64,000 nucleotides of DNA. Source: Gammaproteobacteria bacterium. GTDB taxonomy: Bacteria > Pseudomonadota > Gammaproteobacteria > Xanthomonadales > SZUA-36. The translations under genes were made by a program, and so were the position numbers. How positions within the stretch are numbered: position 1 is the stretch's first letter; each line of letters begins with the position of its first letter. Positions 1 through 9,562 of the stretch are shown in pieces. The stretch covers positions 1 to 64,000 of the forward strand of contig JAJFLB010000023.1 of NCBI GenBank assembly GCA_021772915.1, read 5' to 3'. The notes beneath the pieces were generated by a model, which was not told the origin of the DNA, searched no databases, and saw only the letters and a program-made list of their open reading frames with translations.

Positions 1-620
1 TGGTCAGTCAGGGTTACGATCCAGTTGAACGGCCCCATCGTACCGATCACCGGCAAGCCACGGTTTGCCTTGAACGCTGCACCATTAAACCCAAGCTCTT
101 CATTGCTCAAGTCAGCGCCGAAAGACATGATGTGTGGCGAAAGGCTAACGATGCTATCCGAGCGTTCTACGTACATGTGGTTCCAACGAGAAATCATGTA
201 GGAGACACCGGGTTTGTCGGGGGTACTGAAACGCTTTGAAGCCAATCCGGCATTGATAAACTCATTGATTTCACCGTCTGCGGCACCCTTTAAAATCAAC
301 ACATCGCTATCCAGGTACGCTTGCATGATGGTCTGCGTAAGATGCCGGTCGAAGCACGCCGGTATATAGCTCTCCGGGTGATTGCGTGAAACCATGCAGG
401 CCCAACCATTGGACCCGTCCCTGGTTCGTTCGTAACCCTCGTCCTTGAGGACATAAACACTTGATTCATCTCGTAAATGAATGGGTATTGCACTCAAAGC
501 CAGCGCCGTTTCACAGCTCTCGGTCAATAGTTTTATCTTCGCTGGGCTCGCAGCCTGTGCCATTGGCGGCAGTGTCAATAGGGCAAAAACCAGGACCAGT
601 TTTCTGTAGGGATATGTCAT
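1..620 (-). CDS. Exported protein of unknown function (partial, 3' end outside window)
   Basis: An open frame runs from an ATG at 618-620 to the left edge with no stop, so only the first 206 codons are present. A GGAG motif lies about 6 bases upstream of the ATG. Residues 1-23 form a clear signal peptide (basic start, hydrophobic core, cut after AQA), so the product is periplasmic or secreted. The mature part has several Cys residues (around ESCE, WACM and PACF), which would suit disulfides in the periplasm. I do not recognise the family and no catalytic motif is visible. It is read in the same direction as the MocR regulator upstream, 121 bases away, but a shared transcript is only a guess. 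Confidence 0.75.
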   Translation of the reverse strand, partial: MTYPYRKLVLVFALLTLPPMAQAASPAKIKLLTESCETALALSAIPIHLRDESSVYVLKDEGYERTRDGSNGWACMVSRNHPESYIPACFDRHLTQTIMQAYLDSDVLILKGAADGEINEFINAGLASKRFSTPDKPGVSYMISRWNHMYVERSDSIVSLSPHIMSFGADLSNEELGFNGAAFKANRGLPVIGTMGPFNWIVTLTD

Positions 621-741
621 GCCGGACTCCATTGTCAATCGGGAATACAGGCATCATGATGCCAAGCTGTGCGGGGAAAACAAGGACCAGTACGGGCTGG
701 AAAATCCATCTAACTGTAACCTGTGTGTGCAATGCCTGTGA

Positions 742-2151
742 TCAGGCCATTCCCCCGATCAAGCGTCCGACAAGGCGAAGCTTTTTCTCGACCAAAGCAC
801 TCCAGCGACCGCCCCAACCAATGCGGAGCCGCTGCCTGAAAGACGGATTTTGCCCAAACATATTGCCATCGCCCAACGCGATGCCTTGTTTGGCAGCCAG
901 TTGACACAGCGTCGTGCTGTCCACCCCAGGCGGTAAATGAACCCAAAGCAGGAATCCACCAGTTGGCTTATGTATCTTAACCAGGTTCCCGGATCCCCGG
1001 GCCAACACCGCGAGCATGGAATTCATGTTTTCTTCATGGATTGGAGTGGTTGCGAGCACATGCCGCGCGTATCGCCGTCCTTCCAGCATTTCGGCACAAA
1101 CCAGTTGAGCCAGTGCGTTGCCACCCAGGTTGAGGTCGTACTTCAGGCGCTTGATCGACGTAAGATAAGGCTCAGGGGCCGACAACCAGCCAACCCTGAG
1201 ACTTGCTGCCAGGGTTTTGGAAAAAGAACCGCAGTAGATGATTCTTCCTGAGCCTGTCAGTGATAAACCGGAACGCGGTCTGCCTTCTTTGTAAACCAGG
1301 TCATGATTTGTATCATCCTCGATAAGTACCAGATCGTGACGTTGGGCAAGATTGACGATTTCTTCGAGGTGATCCGCAGGCATGGTGGCACCGGCTGGGT
1401 TGCTCGCGTTCGGCGCATAATACACGGCCCTGACGGCCTGTTTTTTTAGGACCGTAGCGAGTATGTCGAGTTTGATTCCGGTTTTTGCTGACGATGGTAT
1501 TTCCAGCACGTTCAATTGCAGCGAGTTACAGATGTGGTAAAACCCGGGGTAGGTGGGCGATTCACATGCAACCAGATCGCCGGGCCGGGTAACAGCCCTG
1601 AGGGCCAGCCACAGTGCTTCGTGACAGCCGTTTGTTACTACGAGGTTTTCGTAACCGCAGACAGAACCCCGGCTGACCATTAACCCATGCAAGGCATCGA
1701 TTAACCGGGATGATCCTACCGGCGGTGGATAGGCAAACGGTACATTATCCTCGCGTAAGATCTTTCGCATAATTCGCCGGATCTGCTCGCTTGGAATAAG
1801 ACTTTGCCGTAATTCCGCAAGGCCAAATTGGGTTTTCTCCGGCCCGGGTGAAGCACTCAGAAGCTGGAACATTTCATCCGAATACGCGGCAGTATATGGG
1901 CCAATGGCACACTCAGGTTTCGGCCTTGTGTCCTTGTTAGCTGATACGAAGAACCCCGACCGTTCCCGGGAATAAATCAACCCCCCTGCTTCCAGCCGTC
2001 TATAGGCTGCCAAAACCGTATTCTTGCTAATTGATCTCGAATCGCTTATCTGACGCACGGATGGCATTCGGGTTTCGAAGGGCAATTGTCCCCGTACAAT
2101 CGCATCGCGAAACTCCCTGTACAGAACCGTGTATTTTGCTTCAGCGCACAC
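742..2151 (-). CDS. MocR/PdxR-type GntR regulator with aminotransferase-like domain
   Basis: The 469-residue protein has the MocR architecture: an N-terminal GntR winged helix (about residues 5-70, with the typical MPSVRQISDSRSISKNTV recognition-helix region), a linker, then a fold-type I aminotransferase domain (about 110-465). The PLP-binding lysine is visible in YCGSFSKTLAASLRVGW, and NASNPAG and VLIEDDTNHD carry the usual Asn and Asp cofactor contacts. Such proteins sense PLP or an amino-acid-derived ligand and usually control a neighbouring, often divergent gene. Nothing obvious is divergent here: the next 300 bases hold no intact gene. Its target is therefore unclear. Length matches the family. 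Confidence 0.88.
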   Translation of the reverse strand: MCAEAKYTVLYREFRDAIVRGQLPFETRMPSVRQISDSRSISKNTVLAAYRRLEAGGLIYSRERSGFFVSANKDTRPKPECAIGPYTAAYSDEMFQLLSASPGPEKTQFGLAELRQSLIPSEQIRRIMRKILREDNVPFAYPPPVGSSRLIDALHGLMVSRGSVCGYENLVVTNGCHEALWLALRAVTRPGDLVACESPTYPGFYHICNSLQLNVLEIPSSAKTGIKLDILATVLKKQAVRAVYYAPNASNPAGATMPADHLEEIVNLAQRHDLVLIEDDTNHDLVYKEGRPRSGLSLTGSGRIIYCGSFSKTLAASLRVGWLSAPEPYLTSIKRLKYDLNLGGNALAQLVCAEMLEGRRYARHVLATTPIHEENMNSMLAVLARGSGNLVKIHKPTGGFLLWVHLPPGVDSTTLCQLAAKQGIALGDGNMFGQNPSFRQRLRIGWGGRWSALVEKKLRLVGRLIGGMA

Positions 2152-2455
2152 TCTGAAAACCTGCCTTGAGTGGAAATGTTTAACCTTCAGCCAGTGATAA
2201 AACTCGGTTGACTACGTGTCTGATTCAAGTTTGACGACTGTATGAGTCGCTGTCACATACAAATCGGTAACCTGCAGGCATGTTGAGATAAACAGCAATT
2301 AGAGCGCACCGGGAGGGTAGGTAGCATTAAAGCAATATCGCCAGTATCCTGCACATATTGAGGTATTGTCACGTTGACGAGGCTGAGTTGTCGATGACCA
2401 CTGACAGTACACTGAGAAATAACTTATTCTTGTACGACATACTTACCCCACCCGG
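2152..2455. other. Intergenic stretch without a gene
   Basis: About 300 bases upstream of the MocR gene. Presumably this holds its promoter, but I see no clear -35/-10 pair or operator. The right end (about 2400-2455) reads as frame-broken coding sequence: LYDILTPPG followed by a stop, just before the membrane-protein remnant. TPPG occurs in serine-hydrolase (beta-lactamase-like) domains, so this may be decayed coding sequence. Confidence 0.4.
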
Positions 2456-2959
2456 GTGATTGCAGAGCACAGCACGAATATTGATGGAGAGCATTTCGCG
2501 TTCCGCCGAGTTGATTGGTTTGAGAAGTCGGCGTTTCATTTTTGGCTCGCCATAATTAGTATGCTGATACTGCTCACCTATCCAATACTGAGAACCGCTG
2601 TATTCGTAGTACGAAAATTGCGAAAGTCCACGAAGGTTCTTCGGGACGATGAGCTGCGCCTTGTCCGAACGGGCCATGTTATCGCTGGTGCTTCTTATTT
2701 GTTGCTCATGTCGGCGATTGCTTGTCTGGCAAACGTGCGCGATCTAATTTTCGGGCCGACACCGGCGTTGTATATGGTGTCCGCGTCTGCAATTGTTTTT
2801 GTAGGTTCGACAATTTACGGGGCATGGCAATTGGTCGCCGCTTGGTCAGGCGTCAGGGGCTCCACTTTTCCGAAAGTCCATTTGTCTGTAATCATCGTCG
2901 CAGGTTCAGTGATTGCAGTTCTTCTAATGTGGTATCAGATAACTGGTTTTAGATATTGA
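2456..2959 (+). pseudogene. Membrane tail of a serine-hydrolase-like protein, probable 5'-truncated remnant
   Basis: The 167-codon frame begins with a GTG that has no convincing ribosome-binding site and encodes about four hydrophobic segments (roughly residues 28-47, 74-95, 102-125, 138-160) separated by Arg-rich cytoplasmic loops. This pattern, with a WLAIISMLILLTYPILR-type first helix and a conserved Trp/Arg turn, resembles the C-terminal membrane region that follows the catalytic domain in many large bacterial beta-lactamase-like serine hydrolases. No catalytic domain is encoded upstream; only short broken frames are. I therefore read it as a remnant, though a small intact membrane protein cannot be excluded. 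Confidence 0.4.
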
Positions 2960-3343
2960 ATTTCTATTGAGCTGAAAATTCAGCTTCAGTGCTGGCTGGC
3001 AACAACATTTAAATTTCTTCCAGTGTGAATTGGCATGGGCGCTTGACCCGGTTTTGGAGCCGATTCATCTTGCGAGTTATTGGCTCTTTGTGTCGACGGG
3101 GGTCAATTTTCAGTGCAAGTACCGGGTCAATATTCGGTGCAAATCAACAACTGAGATCTACTGAGTGCTCACCACGCTGGAAGCGCCCGGGGTATCTAAA
3201 AAGACCCGAAGGATCCGAGCAATTCGAGAGAATCAGGCAGTCCAGTCATTTGGTCGTTGCCAGCGGTGACCGAATAGTCGCAATCGCGACGGAACACCGG
3301 GAACCCACTGAGTTTGGGATGTCTAATCCCGTGACGTTTCGAT
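2960..3343. other. Intergenic stretch with a degenerate repeat
   Basis: About 380 bases between the membrane remnant and the 3' end of the hybrid kinase gene. Apart from the tandem repeat listed at 3091-3149 I see no gene, promoter or terminator. The short open frames here have no codon pattern or start signal. Confidence 0.45.
3091..3149. repeat. Imperfect tandem repeat resembling an IS21-type terminus
   Basis: The block starts with TGTCGACGGGGGTCAATTTT and repeats a unit of about 24 bases twice: GGGTCAATTTTCAGTGCAAG and then GGGTCAATATTCGGTGCAAA. Multiple end repeats following a TGT-type terminus are usual in IS21-family elements. No istA/istB coding remains nearby, so at most this is a solitary end. 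The assignment rests on general appearance only. Confidence 0.35.
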
Positions 3344-5497
3344 CTATTTGTCAGGTTCCCGCATTGGTAACCATTTGATGAGTTTCGCAAACAGGCTTCG
3401 GGGTTTAACCGGTTTGGCGATAAAGTCATTCATACCGGCTTCCAGGCAAGCTTGACGATCCTCTGCAAACACGTTGGCGGTCATCGCCAGGATCGGAAGG
3501 TCTGTGTTTTCCGAGCGAATCACGCGGGCTGCCTCCAGACCATCCATAACCGGCATCTGGACATCCATCAAAACCAGCGCATAAGAACCGTCAGCAACCA
3601 TCGCCACCGCCTCAGCACCATCTTGCGCGGTATCTATCACCAGTCCCACGCCACTAAGCAGTGCTACTGCTACTTCACGGTTGATGGCATTGTCTTCGGC
3701 CAGTAGGATAAGGGCACCGGCATACTCGGTTCGCAATAAGGTCTTGGCATCCCTCATATCTTCAGCTTTGGCGATCGGCGTCTCCCCGTGACCACGACCC
3801 AACCTGGCGGTGAACCAGAAGGTGCTGCCGCTACCTAACTCACTTTCTGCTCCGACCTCTCCATCCATCAGCCGTGCCAAATGCTGGTTAATAGCCAGCC
3901 CCAACCCGGTGCCACCATATTTGCGCGTGGTGGTGACATCGGCCTGTTCAAAAGCTTCGAACAGATCTGTCAGTCGTTCGGGCGTTATACCCAAACCACT
4001 GTCCTGTACCTCGAAACGCACCAGTATCTCATTCTCTCCTTCTTCCAGTTTTTTGGCGCGCAGTGTAATTTTACCTCGCTCCGTGAATTTGACTGCGTTA
4101 CTGACGTAGTTAATCAAGGCTTGGCGCAGTCGGGTCGGATCACCACGCAGCCGGCGTGGTACATCGTTTCTGTCCACTTCAATTTTTAGACTGGTGGACT
4201 TGGTCTGCTCCCTTAGCATTTCCAGGACTTGACCAAAAACGACATCCAGGTCGAAGTCTTTCTGTTCCAGGATCAGCATTCCAGCCTCGATCTTGGACAG
4301 ATCCAAAATGTTATTGATAATGGAGAGCAGATGCTCGGCGGAGCTTTCAATCTTGGTTAGACGCTCCACCTGTTCCGGTGTCAGATTGGCTTGATGCAGC
4401 AAATGGGTGAGTCCAACGATGGCGTTCATCGGCGTGCGGATCTCGTGACTCATATTGGCCAAAAAGGAGCTCTTGGCCAGGTTTGCGGCTTCGGCAACTT
4501 CTTTGGCCTTGCGCAGTTCGATTTCTGCCAGCTTACTATCGGTGATGTCCTGCAGGGTCCCTTTAGACTCAACAAGCGCGCCGGTGGTGTCATAGATGAC
4601 CGCGTAGTATTCGCGCACATGGCGCACGCTTCCATCCCTGTGGACAACGCGAAAATCGAGTGTCGCGTCTTCGTCCGAATCATAGATTTCTTCTACTCTT
4701 GACCTGTCCTCCGGGTGTATCGTTTCAAAATCGCGTTCTAGATCACCGAGCTGCTCCATGAACTCATCGACCGTGTAGCCATGGATCCGCGCGTATTCAT
4801 CTGACACGCTCAGGTATTGACCTGCAACTTCATCAGAATGCCAATGGCCGACATGGGCGAGCCGAGCTGATTCTCTGAATTGGGCCTCACTTTCTTCAAG
4901 TGCCTTCTGCGCCCGGCCTAAGGACGCCTGGCGTGCTAGTGCAGTATTGCGCAAAGTACTGCCTATCATCCCAAGCACTGTAAGACGGCCCAATGTGATT
5001 GTGAACCAAACCCAGACAAGAGCAATCTCGATCGGTTCTGAGTACGGGAGGTAGGGTGTAGTGTGCGAGAAATAGAGAATAGTACCCACGCCGACTGCCA
5101 TCGCCGCAATCAGAAATGCAACCTGCCGCAGCCGCAACCTCAGGCTGGCGAAACCACCGGCGATGAAGAGTGCCGCGAATATCACAAACCCTACCGATGG
5201 AGCAGTCGCAAGGAGGACAAGCAGAATCACAGTTGCCACACTTGCTTGGGGGACTGCCATGTATCGATCGCGAAAACGTTCGCTGTATCCGGACAAAAGA
5301 AGGCAATAAAAGACTGCACTGCTTGCAACGCCGGCACCAATGTACAGGCCTGGAACCCAGTCAGGCACAACGTCAATCAACGCGTACACCGACAGAATTG
5401 CACCGTCAACGAGGTACGAAAATGCGGTTCCAGCTGCAAACCAAGAGCGAAACCTCCGCTGTCGGTGTATCTGTGCTTTGTCGATATTCCGGTCCAC
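3344..5497 (-). CDS. Hybrid sensor histidine kinase (6TM-PAS-HisKA-HATPase-REC)
   Basis: The 717-residue protein has about six N-terminal membrane helices (residues 18-180), a short coiled coil, a PAS domain with PAC motif (about 205-325, ending [13 protein letters not shown]), a HisKA dimerisation domain with the phospho-acceptor His351 in [11 protein letters not shown], a HATPase domain (N box near [12 protein letters not shown] boxes DSGLGI and GGTGLGLAI), and a C-terminal receiver with acceptor Asp645 in [11 protein letters not shown]. There is no HPt domain and no output domain, so the phosphoryl group must move to another protein. No cognate response regulator lies beside it; the orphan receiver protein at 20808-21761 is the only one in the window. 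Signal unknown. Confidence 0.9.
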   Translation of the reverse strand: MDRNIDKAQIHRQRRFRSWFAAGTAFSYLVDGAILSVYALIDVVPDWVPGLYIGAGVASSAVFYCLLLSGYSERFRDRYMAVPQASVATVILLVLLATAPSVGFVIFAALFIAGGFASLRLRLRQVAFLIAAMAVGVGTILYFSHTTPYLPYSEPIEIALVWVWFTITLGRLTVLGMIGSTLRNTALARQASLGRAQKALEESEAQFRESARLAHVGHWHSDEVAGQYLSVSDEYARIHGYTVDEFMEQLGDLERDFETIHPEDRSRVEEIYDSDEDATLDFRVVHRDGSVRHVREYYAVIYDTTGALVESKGTLQDITDSKLAEIELRKAKEVAEAANLAKSSFLANMSHEIRTPMNAIVGLTHLLHQANLTPEQVERLTKIESSAEHLLSIINNILDLSKIEAGMLILEQKDFDLDVVFGQVLEMLREQTKSTSLKIEVDRNDVPRRLRGDPTRLRQALINYVSNAVKFTERGKITLRAKKLEEGENEILVRFEVQDSGLGITPERLTDLFEAFEQADVTTTRKYGGTGLGLAINQHLARLMDGEVGAESELGSGSTFWFTARLGRGHGETPIAKAEDMRDAKTLLRTEYAGALILLAEDNAINREVAVALLSGVGLVIDTAQDGAEAVAMVADGSYALVLMDVQMPVMDGLEAARVIRSENTDLPILAMTANVFAEDRQACLEAGMNDFIAKPVKPRSLFAKLIKWLPMREPDK

Positions 5498-6029
5498 GTA
5501 CTAACAAGCCTGCTCTGACACAAGGTTTAACGTAGCAAATACCCAGACCGTTGGGAATGACATATGTCAAGGGTAATAAGGAGCGACCCTGCACATTGGT
5601 GGTCCTTAGCCCAGCAACTGATGGGGCCGCTCCTGGCCGTTTCCAGCCTGTCATGCCATTGAATACTTCTCTAGGTGAACAGCCGCTTTGTGCTTGTGAC
5701 TTCAAGCGGATCCTCACATACAATCTCTGATCTTCCTCATGAAGCATGCACGGGTGTGCTACAAATTGAAAACACCCTGGCGTAACGGCACGACCCACGT
5801 GATTTTTGAATCGTTGGATTTTATGTTCAGGACGAACGGTATGTCGCGGGCGCAGGAAGCGCAGGAGCGGCCCTCTCCAGGTTGATTGCCCTGGTTCCAA
5901 GCCCCAGAGTAAATCTCACCAGATTTCACGGTGTGTTCGCTCCCACGCTAAAGATATAACCACCCTTAATCGCCAGAAGACACTCCTGATCGAGGAGATC
6001 TGTTTAAGTCGTCAGGGCAGTTTATGGGG
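5498..6029. other. Long intergenic region without recognisable gene
   Basis: About 530 bases lie between the start of the hybrid kinase and the stop of the hydrolase gene, both read leftward. The kinase promoter should be here. I see no convincing sigma-70 pair, riboswitch or terminator. The leftward open frame at 5406-5900 overlaps the kinase start, is rich in Arg, Pro and Cys, and lacks a ribosome-binding site, so I do not call it. Confidence 0.4.
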
Positions 6030-7100
6030 TCAGTCAGAATTGTCCAACCAGTTCAACATGATAGCCGCAGCTTCTTGCCAGGCTGGAACACCATTCTCAA
6101 ATTGATATGCCTGCTCAATGGTGCTGTAACGGTTATCGCTATGGCCGATGTTGGCTCGCACGACCAGGGTGGCTGTGCCCGGCCGCAGCCGGTTGAGGGT
6201 GTCGACAATCAATTCGTGACCATGACGGGTTTCAAACTGGTCAAACGAATTGAAAATCACCAGCACACGGGCATCCAGACGTGCCCAGGCGTCAAGAAAG
6301 TTATGCTTTGCAGCCTGTTGATGCCATGCAAACGGGCGACCGTACTGGTCTTGTTCATTCAACCCCAGAGTGTCTTTTCGAACCCGGGCCATGTCCTCGT
6401 TGTCCCGGGCGATATCATCAGGGTGCCGCCCCGCAACGAGGTATTCATACTGGAACCTGATCCGCTGCAGGAATTGATCGTGAATATTTTCAGGTGTCAC
6501 ATCTGCAGGCCGTCGTTCAAGATAGATACGTTCAAAGTTCAACATCCGCTCAAGATAGGTCACGGCACCGCCACCCTGTACCATCACTCCGGCAATATTA
6601 AAACCCTTGTCTTGCAACCCCCTTGCCAGCAATGGAGCAGTGGTTGATCCCAGGCTGGAGCCATAGATGTAGACTCTTGACGCATCAATGCGATCATCCG
6701 CCAACAACTGCTCATAGGCGCTCATGTAATGTGCCAGCTCAGTATTGTAGTCAAGCTCCGCACAGGGGGCGCCCCCGCCTTCCTTCCGCGCATCTCGTTC
6801 AACCCTGATTAACGCCAACCCCGAGTTTCGTGCCAGTTGCGCCAGCAACTCACGCGCATTAGAACCTGGACGGTATTCGATAGATCCGCAGGACACCCAT
6901 TGGGTAAACAACAATGGATGCAAGGCTGCAGATTCGCCCTGTGGGTTGGTGATAATGGCCGTGAGTTGAGTACCGTCAGCTACCTCAATGACCCGGTAAT
7001 GAGAATCAACACCCGGTATCGATTCCTCCGCCAGAATTGCACTGCAGGAAAAAAGCAAAAAAACGAAGAACAATAAATGGTTAATAACGCGAGTATTCAT
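6030..7100 (-). CDS. Secreted alpha/beta-hydrolase
   Basis: I start the protein at MNTRVIN (7098-7100), with GAGG 10 bases upstream, because that places a normal signal peptide at the N-terminus (cut near AILAEES). A longer form from 7124 would overlap the upstream gene. The fold is alpha/beta-hydrolase: nucleophile elbow YGSSLGS (GxSxG), an oxyanion-region GTQ/TQWVSCG stretch, an Asp in NSFDQFE and a His in NIGHSDN completing a plausible Ser-Asp-His triad. The cap region is unusual, and CGS and GGAPCAE could form a disulfide. Substrate unknown. It follows the MerR-type regulator by 5 bases and is very likely co-transcribed with it. Confidence 0.78.
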   Translation of the reverse strand: MNTRVINHLLFFVFLLFSCSAILAEESIPGVDSHYRVIEVADGTQLTAIITNPQGESAALHPLLFTQWVSCGSIEYRPGSNARELLAQLARNSGLALIRVERDARKEGGGAPCAELDYNTELAHYMSAYEQLLADDRIDASRVYIYGSSLGSTTAPLLARGLQDKGFNIAGVMVQGGGAVTYLERMLNFERIYLERRPADVTPENIHDQFLQRIRFQYEYLVAGRHPDDIARDNEDMARVRKDTLGLNEQDQYGRPFAWHQQAAKHNFLDAWARLDARVLVIFNSFDQFETRHGHELIVDTLNRLRPGTATLVVRANIGHSDNRYSTIEQAYQFENGVPAWQEAAAIMLNWLDNSD

Positions 7101-7105
7101 TTCAT

Positions 7106-7972
7106 TCAAACCTCTGTAGGACAAGTGGAAATGGGTAAAAGCAATTCTGTCAAATATTCGTCGCTGCTCCGTGCCAGCACGCTGGCTGGCAAGCGGTACT
7201 CCCCCTGATCGGCTCCAAAGCGGTAGTACACCTCACGCAATGGACCGTCGATGCGCAGACCCACCTGGGCAATCCACTCCTGCATCCGCTGCCTGAGGGT
7301 ATCGGTTTGGCTGTAACTGCCTGAAAATACCACTGAACACGCCAGGTCATTACCTTCAACCAGTCGGGTCTTGAGCCCTATTGGCACGTCTTCTCTGACC
7401 GGGATACAAACTTCCATTCTTGCGCGTACGCCCGCCATGGGTAACTCATGAATTATCAGAAATGGAGGTGCATCCGAACGTGCTTCGAACCCAGCCACAG
7501 TGGTCTCAGCAGTCTCAAACATGGCTGTAATATCGATGTCAGGGCTGGGTATCTTTTCAACCAGCCCATGCACGTTCTGCTCCGGTATCGACGTCAGCTT
7601 GACCGCAGATAAAGTTTGCTCGTGCTCACCCCGTAGTGACTCCAGCAGCGTATCGACGGTTTGTAGTTGCTGATCAATGGACGCCCGATGTTCAAGCAGT
7701 TTTTCACGTTTGGCCGAGACCTGATTGAGTAGCTCTTCATTACCCATTTCGGAATTGAGTAGCTGCAAAATTTCACTGATGGAAAATCCGCCCGCGCGCA
7801 GATTGGTGATCGTGGCCAGCTCTCGGGTTTGTCCCACCTGGTAGTATCGATACCCACTATGTGGATCCACAAAGGAAGGATGTAAAAGGCCTTCGGCATC
7901 ATAAAAACGCAATGCCTTTATCGAGACCCGACCAAGTTTTGCGAATTGCCCGATGCGAAGCAGATCATCCAT
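7106..7972 (-). CDS. MerR-family regulator with GyrI-like effector-binding domain
   Basis: Residues 1-72 are a MerR winged helix (LRIGQFAKLGRVSIKALRFYDAEGLLHP), residues 75-125 a dimer coiled coil, and residues 130-288 a GyrI-like/BmrR-type domain that binds hydrophobic or cationic ligands. The protein therefore resembles BltR/BmrR multidrug-sensing activators. It forms an operon with the secreted hydrolase downstream. Its own promoter is unusually readable (see 7981-8011) and lies so close to the ATG that the mRNA would be almost leaderless. No ribosome-binding site is seen before the ATG, which agrees with this. Confidence 0.88.
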   Translation of the reverse strand: MDDLLRIGQFAKLGRVSIKALRFYDAEGLLHPSFVDPHSGYRYYQVGQTRELATITNLRAGGFSISEILQLLNSEMGNEELLNQVSAKREKLLEHRASIDQQLQTVDTLLESLRGEHEQTLSAVKLTSIPEQNVHGLVEKIPSPDIDITAMFETAETTVAGFEARSDAPPFLIIHELPMAGVRARMEVCIPVREDVPIGLKTRLVEGNDLACSVVFSGSYSQTDTLRQRMQEWIAQVGLRIDGPLREVYYRFGADQGEYRLPASVLARSSDEYLTELLLPISTCPTEV

Positions 7973-7980
7973 GGTTGCTT

Positions 7981-8011
7981 ACTATACGGTCTCCCGTTAC
8001 GGGAGAGTCAA
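7981..8011 (-). promoter_or_regulatory. MerR-type promoter with 19-bp spacer and perfect dyad
   Basis: Read leftward: -35 TTGACT (8011-8006), a 19-base spacer, and -10 TATAGT (7986-7981). The spacer contains CTCCCGTAACGGGAG, a perfect 7+1+7 palindrome. A 19-bp spacer holding the operator dyad is the signature of MerR-family autoregulated promoters, where the regulator untwists the DNA. The ATG of the regulator is at 7972, so the predicted start of transcription falls only 2-4 bases before it. Confidence 0.8.
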
Positions 8012-8129
8012 TAGTCTCTGGTCTGAGAATACATTTGATGTTGGTTTTTCAATGTCCATCGTGTGCCATTCGCCACTTTTTACAAAAAAAACGCAATGAC
8101 AAAGACAGACAGTGCTGACGAGCAGCGTA

Positions 8130-8243
8130 TTAAATTTGCTTTTCTGAAAGTAATTTTTCAACTTCTGCCAGTTGGCGGGCTACCCAACGCCCCTTGGGGT
8201 CGATCTCCAGGGAGCGGCGAAGGGCGCCGGCGGCCAGTTCGAT
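8130..8243 (-). pseudogene. 3' remnant of a TPR-protein gene
   Basis: A 37-codon leftward frame encodes IELAAGALRRSLEIDPKGRW, then VARQLAEVEKLL and a stop at 8130-8132. The sequence looks like a last TPR helix pair (ALRRSLEIDP is the helix B/turn pattern). A stop codon lies immediately upstream in frame and there is no start, so only the gene end survives. It may belong to the same lost gene as the N-terminal remnant at 10534-10672. Confidence 0.55.
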
Positions 8244-8260
8244 TTAACTAAATAATAAAC

Positions 8261-8284
8261 CCAGAAAGACTGTCTGCTTTCTGG
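8261..8284 (-). terminator. Stem-loop, possible terminator
   Basis: CCAGAAAG and CTTTCTGG form a perfect 8-bp stem around an 8-base loop. Leftward, the stem is followed by a T/A-rich run (GGGTTTATTATTTAG) rather than a clean T tract. It could end transcripts of the exported protein gene that stops at 8497, about 210 bases away. The stretch 8285-8496 holds nothing else I can name. Confidence 0.35.
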
Positions 8285-8496
8285 ACCTGATAAAGGAACG
8301 GTAGACCTTTTCTCGTCTTGAGCGTGGAAATTAGCGTGAAATACCGATGTATCCGGTTAGACCTCAGTCTTGGACACTCAAAAATGATCTTGTGCCTGCC
8401 AGTCCGCCTGAAGGCTTGATATGAATAGCCGTTAATTACTCCAGGGTTTCTGGCTTTATAGCGTTTGAACCACTTACACTCTCGGGATCCACAGGG

Positions 8497-9030
8497 TTAT
8501 TCAGGATTTGTCCGCCTGACCAGCCGCTGTTTTCGGTTGGTCCTTTTGGTCCAAGTTTCCCCGCCATCCATGGAGACTTCCATGGTAGCTTCGAACGAAT
8601 TGGGCTCAATATTGATGTGGTGAAACCGCCCCCTTGGGTAGACCCCGTCGCGCATGGCCCTTGAGGTGAAGTTCATGACATATTCATCAAGATCGCCCGA
8701 AAGGATAAAGAGATCACCTTCCATTCCAACCGAGATTTCGTAAAAAACTTCCTTTTCCTTATCAAAGAACCGAATGGTCTTTCGAACCGGACCCTGATCC
8801 GGAATGATTGAAGTTACCAGAACTGAATCACCAAGGAAATATCCGGTGTGGTTTATTGCGTGGCTGGTTTCAATAACATCGCCGTCTTCATTGAGAATTT
8901 CATCATACACATCCCAGGTTCCCAAAAGGTAGTCGATGCGAATGCGGGCTTCTTCGGGCAAATCGGTTCCCTGGGCAGTGCCCGGCAAACTGAAGTTTAA
9001 GAAAAATAGAGTGGTTAACATCAGGCGCAT
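8497..9030 (-). CDS. Exported DUF1579-like lipocalin-type protein
   Basis: This is a 177-residue protein with a signal peptide (residues 1-20, cut near TAQG). The mature part begins with a helix and the motif LLGTWDVYDEIL, followed by alternating beta strands (ETSHAINHTGYFLGDSVLVTSI, KTIRFFDKEKEVFYEISV) and a Trp-rich end (GGETWTKRTNRKQRLVRR). That layout is typical of DUF1579/THAP4-like small beta-barrel proteins that hold a hydrophobic ligand. There is no enzyme motif. The gene stands alone between remnants, with no obvious partner. Confidence 0.65.
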   Translation of the reverse strand: MRLMLTTLFFLNFSLPGTAQGTDLPEEARIRIDYLLGTWDVYDEILNEDGDVIETSHAINHTGYFLGDSVLVTSIIPDQGPVRKTIRFFDKEKEVFYEISVGMEGDLFILSGDLDEYVMNFTSRAMRDGVYPRGRFHHINIEPNSFEATMEVSMDGGETWTKRTNRKQRLVRRTNPE

Positions 9031-9253
9031 GACAATTCCTTCAAACTATTGCAATCATATGAGTTTAATTTGTGACTTAAAGATGAACAAGGAACCCGGT
9101 CGACAAAACCAATCACTTCAGCGAAAACCAAAAACTTCAGATTGTTAGGGGGTTTTAAAGGATTTACTGCCCAGCTTCTGCACTATCTCAGCGTGAGAGT
9201 ATGGTGACATTGATACTAAAAGTACTAACCCAAAAAATTTCATTTAATAACTC

Positions 9254-9469
9254 CTACTGCCTTGCAAAGAGTAACGAAATTAGCATCGAGCTCGCTTTCG
9301 CGTCCTGCCCACAGCTGACACTCTGCACGCGGTAGTCGAGCAACTGCGCGTCTTGGCCGTTGATGGATTCGACGGCTTTGAAGCAGGCGTCGATCGGGCC
9401 GTCTCCTTCGCACGTTTCCTCAATCGTGTCGCCGTTTCGCCCTTTTATAAGGAACTTGTCAGGCGGCAT
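9254..9469 (-). pseudogene. Orphan LeuA-type allosteric (dimerisation) domain fragment
   Basis: The 71-codon frame has GDGPIDACFKAVESI, then LLDYRVQSVSCGQDAKA. This is the pattern of the C-terminal regulatory domain of 2-isopropylmalate synthase/citramalate synthase (consensus GxGPVDA..KAI ... L.DY.v..v..G.DA). Nothing of the catalytic TIM barrel is present: a stop lies about 24 bases upstream in frame and the ATG has no ribosome-binding site. The end, SMLISLLFARQ, is degenerate. I read it as a decayed piece of a leuA paralog, although expression as a stand-alone domain cannot be ruled out. Confidence 0.55.
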
Positions 9470-9562
9470 TTTGAATCTGTTGTTCTTTTTTTGGAATTCT
9501 TACAGGAGGCGGGGGTGTAGTGTTCACCTTCAGCATGGTGAGACTGTTTCTAATGATCAGTT

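Noticed and set aside
5406-5900. 164-codon leftward frame upstream of the hybrid kinase
   Set aside because: Overlaps the kinase start out of frame, has no ribosome-binding site, and its composition is unlike protein-coding DNA here.
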